DNA of 64,000 bases from the NCBI GenBank assembly GCA_965223435.1, contig CBDCWQ010000012.1, positions 92,183 through 156,182 on the forward strand, written 5' to 3'. Source of the DNA: CBDCWQ01 sp965223435. Its GTDB lineage: Bacteria; Myxococcota; Kuafuiibacteriia; Kuafuiibacteriales; Kuafuiibacteriaceae. Below the pieces are notes generated by a model that searched no databases, had not been told where the DNA came from, and saw nothing but the letters and a program-made list of their open reading frames with translations. Below are positions 63,119 through 64,000 of the stretch, piece by piece (position 1 is the stretch's first letter; the number at the start of each line of letters is the position of its first letter). A program made the translations under genes and the position numbers.

Positions 63119-64000
63119 TGTCCAAGGGCCCAGCATCGCTCGGCATTCAAAACCGCCTCCTGAGGATCGCCGCTTATGTCCTGCTCGGCCTCGTCCTTGG
63201 CACGTTTGGGATTTATGGAATGCTTCGAACCGACCGAGGCCGCGAGGCGTTACTCGATGTCATACTCCAGCAAGTACGGCCCACGGTGCCAGGAATCTCC
63301 GTCGGCGCCCTCAAGGGAAACTACACAAGCAACCTATCTTTACACAACATCACCATCGCCACCCCAGCAGGCGATCCAGCCATATCTGTCGCTCAACTCG
63401 ATATTCACTACGCGCTTTTTTCTCTTTTTTTTCGCCGCCTCGAGATCACACAGCTGCGCCTGAGCAAGCCAGAAGTCTACTTGCGGCAAAGCGCCGACGG
63501 CAAACCTAACCTGCATCAGCTGGTTAAAGCTTCGCCATCCAAAGACAAAAACAGCGACCAAGCATCAACCTGGTCCATCGTCCTTCGTGCCTTCAGCATC
63601 ACGGAAGGCCGAGTCGAGCTGGAGCTTCAACCTTCACAAAAAGGTTCCCTAGAGTCCCTCGAACTGGCGGCAAGCGCTTTACTCAGCCCCGACCGCATCC
63701 GGGTCGATTTGGACACGCTCACGTCCACGGTCGCATTCGAAAAAGCGCCCCGGACCACCCTGACCTTGCACAGTTCAGCAGACTATTTTGTTCACGAAGA
63801 ACAAGGAACGCTCAAGATTCAGGCAAGGGCCGATGCCGACGGCCAGACAGCCGACCTCAACCTTTCCTTGTCCGCAAAAGACCAAGTTTATGAGGCGCGC
63901 CTAGACACCCGTCTTCCCCAAAATGGAACCCTAGACGCAACCGTCGCCGCAGAGGTCTCTGGCGAAGGATACCCAAGCTATAAAGCGAAACTCAGGGCCC
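63118..64000 (+). CDS. TamB/AsmA-like translocation protein, N-terminal part (runs off window)
   Basis: From ATG 63118 an open frame of 294 codons continues to the window end. An N-terminal TM helix (IAAYVLLGLVLGTFGIYGML) is followed by a periplasmic beta-rich part typical of TamB/AsmA proteins (GISVGALKGNYTSNLSLHNI, LRLSKPEVYLRQSADGKPN). TamB bridges the inner membrane and TamA. Translational coupling with the upstream gene by TGATG supports the pair. The DUF490 C-terminal domain would lie beyond the window. Confidence 0.88.
   Translation, partial: MSKGPASLGIQNRLLRIAAYVLLGLVLGTFGIYGMLRTDRGREALLDVILQQVRPTVPGISVGALKGNYTSNLSLHNITIATPAGDPAISVAQLDIHYALFSLFFRRLEITQLRLSKPEVYLRQSADGKPNLHQLVKASPSKDKNSDQASTWSIVLRAFSITEGRVELELQPSQKGSLESLELAASALLSPDRIRVDLDTLTSTVAFEKAPRTTLTLHSSADYFVHEEQGTLKIQARADADGQTADLNLSLSAKDQVYEARLDTRLPQNGTLDATVAAEVSGEGYPSYKAKLRA

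Overview
The window is chromosomal DNA from a Gram-negative bacterium. It encodes an ADP-heptose and lipid A pathway, the TamA/TamB outer-membrane export pair, and many lipobox-type lipoproteins. The moderately high GC content, a eukaryote-like Ser/Thr kinase, a receiver protein with a PATAN/DUF4388 domain, a PEGA protein, an RCC1-repeat lipoprotein and a hybrid NRPS/PKS line together suggest a delta-proteobacterial lineage (Myxococcota or Bradymonadota type). No rRNA or other taxonomic marker is present, so this is inference.

Layout. 1-9.6 kb is mostly minus strand: gmk (partial) and yicC, two glycosyltransferases, a membrane coiled-coil protein, a receiver-PATAN protein and a class II amidotransferase-like protein without its nucleophile. 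A three-zinc-ribbon protein lies on the plus strand inside this block. 9.96-15.4 kb is a compact plus-strand run: a lidless Hsp70, a J-domain protein, a DUF3857 lipoprotein and a GluR0-like ligand-gated channel. 15.6-18.1 kb is a lipoprotein with 19 GNG[S/T]W repeats followed by RCC1 blades.

18.1-28.2 kb is an accessory zone. It holds a frameshifted IS630 remnant, a small lipoprotein, a transposase scrap, a Fic protein with a palindrome at its start, a large BNR-type exoprotein apparently broken into three reading frames, a decayed integrase and a disrupted IS481-like element with iterated 25-bp ends. 28.4-33.3 kb carries envelope genes (lpxL-like, lpxK, heptosyltransferase, and hldE split into kinase and nucleotidyltransferase). 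asnS, a Ser/Thr kinase, a propeller-like lipoprotein and a PEGA protein follow.

39.4-60.4 kb is a biosynthetic cluster: a divergent Sfp-type phosphopantetheinyl transferase, then C-A-PCP-E-C-PCP, KS-AT-ACP-aminotransferase, C-A-PCP and docking-C-A-PCP proteins, then two alpha/beta-hydrolase-fold proteins with unusual nucleophile elbows. The line should join a threonine-type residue (epimerised), a malonate-derived beta-amino unit, one unassigned amino acid and a glycine-type residue. It has no integral thioesterase. An AraC-type regulator follows, and the window ends with tamA and the start of tamB.
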